Of a stretch of 64,000 nucleotides of DNA, positions 10,933-21,960 are shown in pieces. Origin of the DNA: Mesocentrotus franciscanus. Its lineage: Eukaryota; Echinodermata; Echinoidea; Camarodonta; Strongylocentrotidae. The stretch lies in the NCBI GenBank assembly GCA_037976565.1, contig CP137682.1, positions 2,916,867 to 2,980,866 of the forward strand. Reading direction: 5' to 3'. Within the stretch, counting starts at the first letter, position 1, and each line of letters starts with the position of its first letter. The notes under the pieces are model-generated. The model saw only the letters and a list, made by a program, of their open reading frames with translations, ran no database searches and was not told the origin of the DNA. The translations under genes and the position numbers were made by a program.

Positions 10933-11585
10933 TTAAGGGCCTATCTCACTGAGCGGCGAATGCTTACGAACATAGAGAATTTGGGGTTTCGCCAGGGTTC
11001 GTATAAAGGTTGTAAAAGGTTGCAAGAAAGTTCGCAAGCAGTTTTCATTGTCGTAAACAGTTTGTCTTGTCGCCAAGAAATATTGAACATGTTCAAAATT
11101 TCTTTGCGAATTTTTTTTTTGCGCATACAGTTGCAAGCGTTTGCAAACAGTCGTAAGCGTTTGCAAGACAGTCGTAAGCGTTTGCAAAACAGTCGTAAGC
11201 CTTTGCAAACAGTTGTAAGACGGTGTCGCTGAAGTTCTTTTTGATTCGCCAATGTTAGCGACCACATTACTATATGGTTCCTATATAAAATCTACCCATT
11301 GAGTACCAGGAGTTAGCAAAAGGTCCCAAACATTCACAAATAGAGGCAAAGGATTGGCAAATAGTCGCTAATCTTCGCAAAAACAGTCGCTAACATTTGC
11401 TTACAGTCGCTAAAAGTCGCCAACTGCCTTTCGCAAACATTCGCTCAAATGTTGCTAAATGTCGCTGAATATCGCTAAAAGTGGCTAAATGTCGCAGAAA
11501 TACTCTTTACATTCGTCAGAAAAGTTGGCGAATCCAAATTCGCAACGTTCGTAAGCATTTGCCGCTCGCTGAGATAGGCCCTTTA
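10933..11585. mobile_element. 650 bp TIR element with internal 'gtcgtaagcgtttgc' repeats
   Basis: Inverted ends of about 40 bp: aagggcctatctcactgagc at the left mirrors gctcgctgagataggccctt at the right, then 'aatgcttacgaac' continues the match. TTAA (10933-10936) flanks the left and TTTA (11582-11585) the right, so a TTAA duplication with one mutation is possible. The left half has about four copies of a 20-22 bp unit (cagtcgtaagcgtttgcaaa) and the right half a diverged series with gtcgcta. The overlapping 110-, 108- and 90-codon frames here translate the repeat and are not genes. Confidence 0.85.
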
Positions 11586-11989
11586 GGTAAAAGAAGAAAA
11601 AAAGTTCATAAAGGATAGGAAGTAACTCAGCAGGATATTTTCTCAGGACATCTCTCTCCTCTTTTGTCTTCTTGAATAAAATCACACACTTGTCAATGAT
11701 GAGAACAGATTTGTAGATTTCTAATGGCTGATATGATAATGTAGTTAGTCAAATCAACTCTTAAAACGAAACTGATATTTATAGAGTATATTTGCTGTCA
11801 GTTTTTTCCCAGACCTCTCCTATTACTAAAACAGTTATATCTTTTTAATCATGATATATATGCTCCGCATGAGTTTTTTTTAAAAGTGGTGTTAAATAAG
11901 TGATTTATTGATATAACTCTGAAATTCAGTTTATGTCTGTTTAATCCATTTCAGAAAATACTAAATCCCATTTTTACCATGGCAGACAT

Positions 11990-12395
11990 TTAAAGGTAAA
12001 GACCAGTTTTGGAAACGCCCCTCTCTCAAAAAAATGAAATGAAAGCTCTCATTACCAATCATGTGAAAGAATATGTTTTTACTAATACGTGATGATACAA
12101 ATTTTGCCGGGAAAGTTGGGAAACCGCCTACTAATTGATATATTTGGTAAATTATTATATCTATTGGGACCAAATAGATATTGCGCATGTGGTCGCGTAG
12201 TCCCATTTACATCTTTCTGTGTACAGTGCTTGTAACTTTACCAAGACTGGGCCAAATTTCTTATCATTTTGATGATTCCAGAACCTTGCAGTACACACCA
12301 ATACTTATATGCTAGATGATCAACCTTTTCTGATCGATTCCACAACGTTTCTTTCACAATGCAATCGCATGACCAGTACTGGTCTTTATCTTTAA
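11990..12395. mobile_element. TTAA MITE family A (AGGTAAAGACCAG ends)
   Basis: Flanked by TTAA at both ends, with ends AGGTAAAGACCAG and CTGGTCTTTATCT inverted. About 400 bp, with close copies at 35378-35782 and 49406-49807. The 81-codon minus-strand frame inside recurs in the other copies and belongs to the element. Confidence 0.9.
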
Positions 12396-13314
12396 CATGT
12401 TTTGCTACATTCATCCCAATTTATCTCTGGCTAGGTCTCTATAGGGTTTAATATTGTGTCAAATTTCTAATTGATGGATTATCAGAGTGAAATGAAAATG
12501 AACATCATTTCTCATTCTTTATGAACAAGTCTACTGAACAATCATCTGGTGTATCCTTACGGGGATAGGCACCACATAAACTGATATCATATTTGTTTAC
12601 AAAAGTGTTAAAACTTATTAATATCAGATATATACATTTCGTCATAATTCTAGTTTTGGTACTTTAAAAACACTTGATATCATCTAACATCCCAAGTTTC
12701 GAGACATTAGCCACATGGGGAAATGGAAAGTATACTGGCATTATAAAATGTCATGGCTAACCTCTAGATAATTAGTAATAAAAGCCTGGTGTAGAAAGAT
12801 TTGCTTCTCTGATACTATGAAGGTATAAACATGTAATGGCTGAGTTAGAAGGGGTTCCAAAACACAGGCTCTTTTACAATGGTACATAGATGACTGATTG
12901 AATGAGATGATACCCTTCTGGCTCCAAACTTACTATGATGGTGATACCGGCGTGATTAGCATGCAATTATATCTTCTTCGTCAAACTTCCTTATGAGGGA
13001 AACTTGTTTGTTTTTGTTTGTTAATGCTATGGTTATTTAAGTGACAGAAAGTGATACATATGTACTATCAAGTACAACTGCAAAGGGTCTATGAGTTTAT
13101 AAATAAACATACTTCAAAACATACCTACAAATAACTAGAAATTTTTTACTACCAAGGTACTTTAATAAATCCAATCATATACAAATTGCATTTCGACTGT
13201 TTGATTTGGGCAGGTTTCACACACAGGAATTTTGTTGTTTTTTTTTCCTTTTGTATATAATCAGTATGACTTATTTGTCATGTGATTTACCATTTATTTG
13301 ATAACAAATAATGT
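12396..13314. other. unique AT-rich DNA with a degraded palindrome
   Basis: 12844-12926 looks like an old palindrome copy (tagaaggggttcca ... tacccttctggctcca). Otherwise nothing is recognised. Confidence 0.4.
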
Positions 13315-13729
13315 GTCTGTTCAGAGCCAGACGGGTGTTAAATCATACAATAATAATATTCCGCTTTTATATAGCGCTTAATACATCAATGATGTCTCTA
13401 AGCGCTTTACAGATCTTTAATCACCCCAGATTCAGGCTTGGCCACACACAATGTATGCACATTCTCCACTCCCTGGGGAGCATTACAGCCAGGAGTCATT
13501 TCACAGATGCTCAAAATGCTGAGCAAACTACATTAACTCTTGCATCCGACCGGGTATCTATTTAACACCTGGGTGGAGAGTGGCAAATGTAGATTAACGT
13601 CTTGCCAAAGGGCTGGGAATTGAACCCCGTACCTTGTGATCTGCAGTCGGGTGACTTATCCACTAAACCACAACACCTCTACCATATACCTTACCACAGA
13701 GCTAACACCCATCTGACTCTAAACAGACA
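13315..13729. repeat. GCCAGAAGGG palindrome split by a SINE
   Basis: The left half (13315-13348: gtctgttcagagccagacgg, then gtgttaaatcatac) and the right half (13694-13729: cagagctaacacccatctga, then ctctaaacagaca) are the two arms of one palindrome copy, separated by the reverse SINE at 13349-13680. Confidence 0.75.
13349..13680 (-). mobile_element. tRNA-derived SINE, reverse orientation
   Basis: On the minus strand the head carries an A-box-like TGGTTTAGTGG and a B-box-like GGTTCAATTCC at tRNA spacing. It is followed by 'tttggcaagacgttaatcta', shared with 42451-42732, a 'agcgctatataaaagcgg' tail region and an ATT-rich 3' end (aataataat on the plus strand). This is a full-length-looking non-autonomous retroelement transcribed by RNA polymerase III. 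The 84- and 67-codon plus-strand frames over it are spurious. Confidence 0.85.
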
Positions 13730-14154
13730 AATCATTGTCAAAGTTTTACTGAGAGACCAACAACAAAAAAGTCTAAGTCTCTGGATGGGAGTAGCTTCTT
13801 ACTGACCACTCCACATGCATACTAGCTAGCTGCTAGCCGACAGCTCTTCAAATATGACCCCAATACATGTACAATCCTTTTAAAGCCTCTCACACCTTCA
13901 ACACGTTGAATTCTAATTGTTCGATGGATTTATTGATTAAACGTGCCTATTCATAAGTGGGTCAAAAGATTGGCTTTGGTCGAGAAGTGGTTCAAATAAA
14001 CATGAACTCATCATTTGACAGGGAAATTATATTTTATTGAAAAGAGGGCTGACTAACCTTGATGTTTCTATGCAATACATGATTTTATATGCTTTCACAA
14101 TGACAATCTTTTAAATTGAAAACCTTGTACAATGTTTAATTTTAGTCCTTCCTC

Positions 14155-14165
14155 TTTCTCTCTCT

Positions 14166-14227
<62 letters not shown>

Positions 14228-14228
14228 T
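14155..14228. repeat. (CT)n microsatellite
   Basis: Mainly CT units with a few CCCT interruptions. Confidence 0.9.
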
Positions 14229-14915
14229 TAATTTTTCATTCCCTTTCCCCTCGTTTTCCTTCGTTTCCCTCTCTATAATATCAAATTGCCAAATAGAAAA
14301 TTTTCAAAATTATCTAAAGGCACAGTGAACAGGAAATGAAAAGCTCTACTCTTGTCAAAGTATCAACTTTTTAAAGACGGATTAGTATTTATTTCTCCTG
14401 TTTTCTTTTAATTCACTATATCATTAATAACCCTCCCCCCTCCCCTCCCCTCCCTGCCTTGTCATTCTTCTTTTCTCAGCACTTTGTTCTCTGCCTCCTA
14501 CTTCATTTCAGACATCTAATTATTGTATCTTCCAAGATCTGGCATTCAAACTATGCATACATTCAACAAAAGAGGGCAGCAATCCACAAAGTAACAAGTT
14601 CATGTAATATATTCATATCTTCCTCTGCTAGCATTCCCAGTTGACAAATTCTGATGAAACAAAAGTTGTAATTTTTCCTACTTTATTCTCTGGTCAAATA
14701 TCAACAGCAATCAATCATACCTTCCTATCCTTAAATATCACCTTAATGTCATCAAATGTGGTTTTGACTTTTTAGGGAATTTACATTTCTTTTGTGAAAT
14801 AAGGAAGGTTTCCTTCTGTGTCAGTATTAAGTGGGATGTATTTCATGCACCAGTGACATTCACACATAGTAATTATAGATATTGTAATGTAATAGGTGTT
14901 GACAATCATCCATTC

Positions 14916-14917
<2 letters not shown>

Positions 14918-14967
<50 letters not shown>

Positions 14968-14985
14968 TCCTCTTCCTCTTCCTCC
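14918..14985. repeat. (CT)n microsatellite
   Basis: CT units with TTCCTC at the right edge. The Ser-Leu-rich 76-codon frame here is repeat-derived. Confidence 0.85.
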
Positions 14986-15124
14986 CTCCCACTCTGACTT
15001 GTCCCTGCTTTCTTACTTTCTCATGTTATGTCCTTGCCATTTCTATCAGTATTCTATCAGAACTTGCTTTCTGCAGAAAGTAGTTTAGTTATCATTCCCA
15101 GTTTCTCTCCCTTTCTTCCTCACT

Positions 15125-15552
15125 CCCTGTCTGACTGACTGTCTGTCTGACTGACTGACTGACTGACTGACTGACTGACTGTCTGTCTGTCTGACTGACT
15201 GTCTGTCTGTCTGTCTGACTGTCTGACTGTCTGTCTGACTGACTGTCTGTCTGTCTGTCTGTCTGACTGTCTGTCTGTCTGACTGTCTGACTGTCTGTCT
15301 GTCTGTCTGACTGTCTGTCTGTCTGACTGTCTGTCTGTCTGTCTGACTGTCTGACTGTCTGTCTGTTTGTCTGTCTGACTGACTGACTGACTGTCTGTCT
15401 GTCTGACTGTCTGACTGTCTGTCTGTCTGTCTGACTGTCTGACTGTCTGTCTGTCTGTCTGACTGTCTGTCTGTCTGTCTGTCTGACTGTCTGTCTGTCT
15501 GTCTGACTGACTGACTGACTGACTGTCTGTCTGTCTGTATGTCTGTCTGTCT
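15125..15552. repeat. 430 bp CTGT/CTGA tetranucleotide array
   Basis: About 107 tetranucleotides, almost all either CTGT or CTGA in irregular order, with one TTGT near 15365 and one CTGTATGT near 15537. On the minus strand it is open as a 207-codon frame of Gln, Thr, Asp, Arg and Ser. This follows from the array: neither tetramer supplies a stop in that strand. It is not evidence of a gene. Confidence 0.95.
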
Positions 15553-15555
15553 TGT

Positions 15556-16270
15556 TTGTATCTCAATACCTCAATGCACTCTCTCATTTTCCTCGTAACC
15601 TGTCTTTTCATCTCCTCCATATTCTTTTCTCTCCAGATCTCTGTTTGTATGTCCTCACACAAACCCAACCCTTTCATTTCATCCCAATTATCCTCACTCT
15701 TCATCTCCTGCATTCCATCTATCATCTTGTGATTGAGGACCATTTGATTTTGCTATAACACACATTTCCTATAGATTTCACCCAGAGTATACTCAAGTAC
15801 CATCCTCAACAGGTTAATATGCTGATACAGTTAATAACTCAATTATTCATACCCTTGTTTTTAAAAAGTGTATTTTTTTCAAATGAAAGGTGGACTGGTT
15901 GAATTAGGGCCTTTGTTAAATACTTCTAGATGTAAGCTTTGATATTCAACATTCTCAAGAAACATAAATTGAGACAAATCATTTTTTCACATACTTAAAA
16001 AATTATAAAAGTTGGTAATGGTACAAATAATTAGGTTGTTAAGTGTATAAACCACACTAAATAGATGTATAGGAACAAGTCATAGAACAAGATTATTCAC
16101 CCCCAGGACCCCTTCTGAAAGCTTTCAACAATCAAGCACCATTTAATCTCATTTGAGTATAGCAAATACTTCTGACTATACCCATGTTCACACAACATTT
16201 TAAACAGCCATGAAAATAAAATTGTGACAAAATTAAATATCATAACTATACTGCACTTCATATTCCTGTA
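15556..16270. other. unique AT-rich DNA
   Basis: Nothing recognised. 15780-15960 shares scattered words with 32690-32930 in inverted orientation (for example 'aaaggtggactg' and 'aattattcataccctt'), suggesting an old dispersed repeat that I cannot delimit. Confidence 0.4.
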
Positions 16271-16277
16271 TCTTATA

Positions 16278-16467
16278 CAGGCAAACCTGCTTTAGTGACC
16301 ACCTGTCTACAAAGACCACCTGTCTACAAAGACCACATTTGTTGTTCCCCTTGAAAATGGTTTCTCATTGAAACATGTACTAAAGGAAACTGTCTACAAA
16401 GACCACCTGTCTGTAAAGACCACTTTTTGTGTTTCCCTTGGGCGGTCGCTATAGACAGGTTTGACTG
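16278..16467. mobile_element. TA-flanked MITE family F
   Basis: Ends CAGGCAAACCTGC and CAGGTTTGACTG, with TA on both sides. Inside are repeated 'gaccacctgtctacaaa' units and 'atggtttctcattgaaac', which also occurs in the 17888-18234 copy. Confidence 0.8.
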
Positions 16468-16727
16468 TAATACACAGATAATTGAGCACCTTTATATGAC
16501 TTTTCTTGCATACAGCTACGTTTTTTTCTTCTTTCATTCCCAAGTGGGACCTTTTTTGCAACCTTTTTTTCTTAGGTCATTTAGTCATATGTGAACACGG
16601 CTTTCCCATTGTGATCTCAGGCTCCACCTATATCTAATCTGTTTAGAATGTCCGGAGGAGAATACGGACAGCTATAAATCTTCCTTTTATCTGTTTACTT
16701 TACATGAGAGCCTCCAGGGTTTGTCAC

Positions 16728-16801
16728 CTGCTGGGAGCTACAAGGGCATTAACTCTGTGTTATAGGATGTGATCTAATGACCTTCTGGCTCCAAGCAGAC
16801 A
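16728..16801. repeat. GCCAGAAGGG palindrome, copy
   Basis: ctgctgggagctacaagggc, then attaactctg, then taatgaccttctggctccaa and gcagaca. The arms are inverted and diverged. Confidence 0.7.
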
Positions 16802-17099
16802 TTGTGATCCTTTACCCTACATTCACTCCCATTGAACTGATCGGTCATTTAGGTGATAGGGGCATGGCTAAAGGAATACTGGTAGAACCAGAGCAACGGG
16901 TAAGAACAAATAATGTGTATCTTCATTAGGAACAAGATGGGGGCTCACAAAGGTGATTTGTTTTCATTACAATATGATGTATTTTCTAATGTTTTTGTCA
17001 CTTCATTTGCCTGAACCAACTATTTGAATCTTTTCCATGCATTTACTGATTCTGTCCAAATTTCCTTCTCTGTCATTCTTCTATCTTCCTCTAGTTTGT

Positions 17100-17100
<1 letters not shown>

Positions 17101-17138
<38 letters not shown>

Positions 17139-17252
17139 TCCACCCTCTCTCTCTCTCTGTCTCTTTCTTTCTTTCTCCCCCTCTCCCTCCCTCCCTCCCT
17201 CCCTCCCTCCCCTCCCCTCCCTCCCTCCCTCCCTCCCTCCCTCCTCTCTCCC
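17101..17252. repeat. (CT)n and (CCCT)n microsatellite block
   Basis: A CT run (17101-17137), CTTT units, then tandem CCCT/CCTC units to about 17245. The 92- and 106-codon Ser/Leu/Pro frames here are repeat translations. Confidence 0.9.
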
Positions 17253-17349
17253 TTACTTCCTATCTCCTTACACTGTCCTTCCCCTATCTTGCTATCATTT
17301 AATCTCTTATCTCATTCTTTAGTGCTTCCTAGTCTAGTATGTCATTACA

Positions 17350-17640
17350 AACGATAATGGTACACCCCTGGTGTAAACGTCTCTCGCTTGCACGGTAATT
17401 GATCGCACCCTGGTTTTGATTGACGCTGGCCGAGTCGCCGCTTTTCACGGTTGAAGACGGATGATCACCATCACGTTTGAGAACGAGCTATCCATCAGTT
17501 GGTGCGTCTAAATATCCGCTTTCCCTCCAAAAATATTGCAGACTAAAGCGCTCCATTTCCTTCAGCCGGCAATGGACGTTATGCAAGGTGTGTCCTGCAT
17601 TCAAATGGCGCCATTTGTTGCGCATCATACCTTATTCCAT
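17350..17640. promoter_or_regulatory. GC-richer unique block, possible cis-regulatory element
   Basis: This 290 bp block is unique in the window, clearly more CpG-rich than its flanks, and carries words typical of transcription-factor sites (aattgatcgc, ttgattgacg, gatgatcaccatcacg). No TIRs and no repeat relatives were seen. Regulatory identity is inferred from composition only. Confidence 0.3.
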
Positions 17641-17836
17641 CAGGTTTTATTTGTATTAAAACTGACAAAATGGAATTTATGTCATTGTCAGCAATACTAG
17701 TCATCAACATCTTATATTGAGGATCATCTAAACTACTAGCAAGAATAGAGAGATTGAAAGTTACATTTAACCCTCTCCTGGTCGGATAAAGTAATTCATT
17801 CTGCAGTGCTATAATTAAACTCAAACATTTCATCAT
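17579..17836 (-). CDS. hypothetical ORF or exon, unrecognised
   Basis: An 85-codon minus-strand frame with normal protein composition (begins MMKCLSLIIALQNELLYPTR; later SLDDPQYKMLMTSIADND). An acceptor-like site (ttataGCACTGCAG|AATG) precedes residue 13 and a donor-like site (GGAATAAG|GTATGA) lies at about residue 68, so an internal exon is possible. It is not low-complexity and not repeated in the window. No family was recognised, and frames of this length also occur by chance here. Confidence 0.2.
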   Translation of the reverse strand: MMKCLSLIIALQNELLYPTRRGLNVTFNLSILASSLDDPQYKMLMTSIADNDINSILSVLIQIKPDGIRYDAQQMAPFECRTHLA

Positions 17837-17887
17837 CTCAAAAGTTAATCAACTTCAAACCTGATTTTGATCTAGATCTTTCATATA

Positions 17888-18234
17888 CAGTCAAACCTGC
17901 TTTAAAGAGAAGGTTGAGTTCTCGGAATAAGTGAAAAATAATTTGTGAGCGTTTTCATTGTTATTATGCAAGTGTGGAAGAACATCAAAGATAAATGTTC
18001 CCAGAAAAGCATGGCTCTTCAAATGCCTTAATATTTTTAATATGGCATGTAACATCATAAAAATCGGGACGGATTTTTATGCCACATGTTTGTGTAGTCC
18101 CATATACATCTTTCTGTGTACAGTGTTTGTAACTTTGAAAATGGTTTCTCATGGAAACATGTACAAAAGGAACCTGTACATAAAGACCAAGTTTCTTGTC
18201 TCCCTTGGGTAGTCTTTATAGACAGGTTTCACTG
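17888..18234. mobile_element. MITE family F carrying a nested family A' element
   Basis: Outer ends CAGTCAAACCTG (17888) and CAGGTTTCACTG (18234), flanked by TA. After 'cctgctttaa' the sequence switches to family A' (agagaaggttgagttct, TTAA at 17902-17905) and returns to family F at about 18135 (gaaaatggtttctcatgg). The inner element has lost its right end. The order of insertion is clear: F first, A' second. Confidence 0.8.
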
Positions 18235-18267
18235 TACTTTCAAATTTAATGATCCATAGAACAAACG

Positions 18268-18331
18268 GTCTGTTGGAGCCAGAAGGATGTTAACTCATAT
18301 ACTTCAACTCAGAATTAATGCCCTTCTGGCT
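18268..18331. repeat. GCCAGAAGGG palindrome, near-consensus copy
   Basis: gtctgttggagccagaagga, then tgttaactcatatacttcaa, then cagaattaatgcccttctgg. This is among the best-preserved copies. Confidence 0.85.
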
Positions 18332-18907
18332 TAAAAAAAAAACACATCTATTGAGAACCAGAATGGAATTAAATCTTTGAAATGAAAACAGTTCATGCCC
18401 TATGGGTCTCGATAGACAGTGATTATGATTTTTTACACTTCCATGTAACCTACAGAGTACCAAACATTGGCTGAATCATAGACATCATACAGCTACATCG
18501 AGGGCAATATACCCTCATATCTCCCAAAATAACCACCAGACAATATGACCATGATCACCTTATACTACGACCCATAATCATCACTTGATAAGTCCCTATA
18601 TCACGTACACTCTCCCTAATGTGAAGCACAGGGGAATACCTTCTATGGTGGGTGTCTGGTAGAGCGTGCTTGTCGATGCACGATAGATGCGCATTAAAAT
18701 GGGTTATAATATCAAACAAGGCCACTCTAGTCTTGTCTGGCTTAATGGATACAGAAATGGTTTTCATAATTGGGCTGTAATGTGAGTTTGAGATCGTGTC
18801 AGTTCACAGATAGCTCTTTAATTAATAAATCATCTTCCATTGTCTACATGTAGTCCCATGGATAAGGTTTAAGTATGTAGATTCTATGGAGCTTATGAAT
18901 AATCGTA

Positions 18908-19441
18908 TTAAAGGTACTATGTCCCATTTGCAGGCCAAAAAAATGAAAAGGTAAAATTCCAACGGCATTTGAAAGATAATAGTAATTTAGAACTTCTCTA
19001 AAAAAAAGGGGGCTTGAAAATTTCTTTAAGTGGGAAAATAACGACTATTAGTTGTCGAATCGACTTAGGAGCTATAGAGCCAGTAAGTAATAGTCTGATT
19101 TTTCAGACCATTGTACCGAATGGTCGTATTTTTGTGCGCAAAGATTCAATCAGTTTAATTTTGGCCATTACAAGAAGTGGGTTATTGATGTAGACAAATG
19201 CTCATGTACCCTTTACAGCTCATTTTATGTATGTTATTACCAAAGAAGAAAAAGCCAGTCAGTCACTCAATAGTGTCTGACAGTGAAGTCTAGCAAGTAA
19301 ACGGGTTTCCTTGCATAATTTGAATATTAGGACACTGCTAACGTTTAAATTTCACAGATAGGACATACATGACATATTCATAATTCCTGCAAAGTTCTAC
19401 GGAATTTGATGTTGGCTGCAAAAGGGACATAGTATCTTTAA
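18908..19441 (+). mobile_element. TTAA MITE family B (TACTATGTCCC ends)
   Basis: TTAA at 18908-18911 and 19438-19441. The ends read AGGTACTATGTCCC and GGGACATAGTATC. About 530 bp; other copies lie at 28826-29341, 29826-30371 (inverted) and 60499-61035. Frames inside it (for example MKMSLSGKITTISCRIDLG in the other copies) recur with the element and break between copies, so they are not independent genes. Confidence 0.95.
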
Positions 19442-19681
19442 TAGACCGGTTTACTAACATATTCAAATCTATGGTTTCTTCAAGTTTCTTTCCTGGGGAC
19501 CTAGTAACGAGTTCTCTCATTAACCTGCTATTAATGAATGAACTACAATACTTGGAATCCAGTCTACATACATGACTTAATTGTTGCTATGTCGGGCAAT
19601 TATTGGGCAAGCTTTCAAGTTGTCAAGGACAACCTTTGTTTAAAAAGTTTGCATACTATTTGAATATATGTTAGTAAACAG

Positions 19682-19754
19682 GTCTATCAAAGCCAGAAGG
19701 GTGTTAACTCATATACTACAACGCAGAGTTAATGCCTTTATTGCTCCAGACAGA
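19682..19754. repeat. GCCAGAAGGG palindrome, copy
   Basis: agccagaagggtgttaactc, then atatactacaacgcagag, then ttaatgcctttattgctcca, then gacagac. The right arm is partly mutated. Confidence 0.8.
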
Positions 19755-19823
19755 CAAATAATAACAAAATAACAATAATCATAATCACAGTGAATGTAAT
19801 CATTGCCATACTTGCTTACTTAC

Positions 19824-19958
19824 TAATGCTACGGTCACAAACGTACGAACGATAATTTCGTACGAATCTCCGTTTTTCCATTGTTTTCCGATTTTCCATT
19901 GTCTGAAAATCGTTCGTATTCGTAGCAGTTCTTAATGGCATTTGTGACCGAGGCTTAA
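19824..19958. mobile_element. TTAA MITE family H (GCTACGGTCACAAA ends)
   Basis: Ends TAATGCTACGGTCACAAA and TTTGTGACCGAGGCTTAA, inverted. The centre has inverted 'cgtacgaa' and 'ttcgta' words and 'tttttccattg' repeats. A second copy at 32001-32130 keeps a full TTAA at its left end. Confidence 0.8.
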
Positions 19959-20373
19959 CATATACACTGTACTAACAAAACAAAATCAAACACACCAAAG
20001 AAATTAGTCTTACCTTGCAAGGTAGAAACGGAGGGACATTCCTTGCTCGCATCTAAATAGGAATACAAAAGATGAACAAAAGATAATTAATTTCATTTCA
20101 TAAGAACTACCTTCATCATGGAAATCTATTTTCATCCACCTCAAATTAGGCATAACAGTGTAGCTCGTACCCAAGTAATACCCATGAGACCGACACCAGA
20201 CTGAGACAAAAATGTATATTACTACAAATGGTAAAGATTTTGTTGAATTCATTTGGATAGAAGTTGGTTTACCAATGCACTAGACCTGTTTCCTAATGTT
20301 TTTCATCAGATAGAATTAGAACCACATCATTATGTTAGGGAGCTGGTAAATACATGTACTGCCTTGATGAGGC

Positions 20374-20765
20374 TTAAAGAGAAGGTTGAGTTCTGGGAAG
20401 AGGTGAAAAATAATTTGTGAGCGTTATCATTGTTATTATGCAAGAGTGGAAGAACATCAGATAAAACATGTTCCCTGAAAAGCATGGCTCTTCAAATGCC
20501 TTCATATTCTAAATATGGCATGGAACATCATACAAATCCGGATGGATTTTTATACCTCATGTTTGTGTAGTCCCATATACATATTTCTGTGTACAGTGCT
20601 TGTAACTTTACCAAGACTGGGCCAAATTTCTTATCATTTTAATGATTCCAGAACCTTGCAGTACACACAAATACTTATATGCTAGATGATCAACCTTTTC
20701 TGATCGATTCCACACCGTTTCTTTCACGATGCAATCACATGACCAGAACTCAACTTTATCTTTAA
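20374..20765. mobile_element. TTAA MITE family A' (AGAGAAGGTTGAGTTCTGG ends)
   Basis: TTAA at 20374-20377 and 20762-20765. The right half (from 'tgtagtcccatatacat') is shared with family A, but the left half and the end (aaggttgagttctgg) differ, so A and A' look like recombinants of one lineage. Non-coding. Confidence 0.9.
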
Positions 20766-21024
20766 CGTTAACTAAACATTCATCAAGATATGTCAAAGAA
20801 GAACTTTTAATTAACAAACGTCTCTAATATGCATTTTTCATTCCAGGCGCGTCTTTTTTGTGCCCCACATTTCCCTTAGCTCTCTTAGTCCACACTAGCA
20901 GAACAAAATCGCATTTGGAATAATAATTAGTGTTACTTCTTCCGTAAATTAATCATTTGCACAGAATGGCCTCCGCAAGACATGATTAGTTCACACGTTG
21001 GGTAGAACACACATTAATATTAGC

Positions 21025-21370
21025 GATTCATTATCCTTGAATTATGAGGAGGATGGGAAAATAAATACAACAATCATTTTCATAAGAGGCCTAGACAAAG
21101 AGTTGCCTCATGAGGTCCATTTGTGATCAGCAGGAGATCAAATTGAGGAACAATTCACAAATCAAGAGATACAAATTAACACCTTGCCGTAATTATTTAC
21201 GATTCTTCATCCTTGAATCATGAGGAGGATGGGAAAATAAATGCAACAAAACATTTTCACAAGAGGCCTAGACAAAGAGTTACATCATTAGGTCCATATA
21301 ATTATGAATAGCAGGAGATTAAACTGTGCAAACAATTCATAAATCAAGAGAAACTAATGAACAACTTGTC
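21025..21370. promoter_or_regulatory. tandemly duplicated block with homeodomain-type sites
   Basis: Two adjacent direct copies (21025-21200 and 21201-about 21370) share blocks such as atgaggaggatgggaaaata and aagaggcctagacaaagagt, with drift between them. Both are rich in TAATTA, ATTA, TAATGA and GATTA words. There are no terminal inverted repeats and no coding frame. The pattern of conserved blocks separated by drift suggests a duplicated cis-regulatory module, though an old tandem repeat is the simple alternative. Confidence 0.45.
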
Positions 21371-21419
21371 TTCACAGCATTGCCCGTTACGACCTTTTTT
21401 GCGACAGTGACCCAACAGC

Positions 21420-21960
21420 TAGGAGGGGAGGTGGTGTAGCTTTCCTCGTGCACGCCTTCTTTCTTTTTCTTCCTGAACTATCTCTCTCTTTTCACCAATC
21501 TCTCGTTCCCTCCATAATCTTTATGAATCTGAACCTTTTCTCGGTTGGGTTGAAACTTGTTAATGACTTGATTTGTATAGGGTTTAATATCCTCTGTTGG
21601 GCTTAACTGGAAAATGACTTTGTGTTATATGTTGATATAATGTACGGTTATTTCTTGTTTCTTTCACACTCCCTCTACATCAAGAGCATTTAATTTCTTT
21701 TTCTCTTCCTTATTTCTCTCTCTCTCCCTTGCTATTCTTCCTCTCTCTTGCTTTTTCACTTTCTCTTTTTATATCTGTCTGTCTAGTAATCACTCTCTTT
21801 CCTTTCCTTTATCTATATTTTTTCTTCTCTTTTTTGCTTTAGTTTCCTTCTTTCTGTTTCTCTGCCACTAGATATCTCTCTTTCTTTCCATTTATCTCTC
21901 CCCTCACTTTCTCTTTGTTGCATCTATATGTTTATTTTGCTACAAATTGGGTGTGATGTG
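21420..21960. other. pyrimidine-rich stretch
   Basis: C/T-rich DNA with short CT runs (for example 21716-21742). No gene is seen. Confidence 0.4.

Noticed and set aside
10933..11267. Three overlapping frames of 90-110 codons
   Set aside because: All read the internal repeats of a TIR element in different frames and strands.
15120..15743. 207-codon Gln/Thr/Asp/Arg/Ser frame on the minus strand
   Set aside because: It is a translation of the CTGT/CTGA array, which cannot produce a stop on that strand; only the first ~70 codons lie outside the repeat and show no domain.
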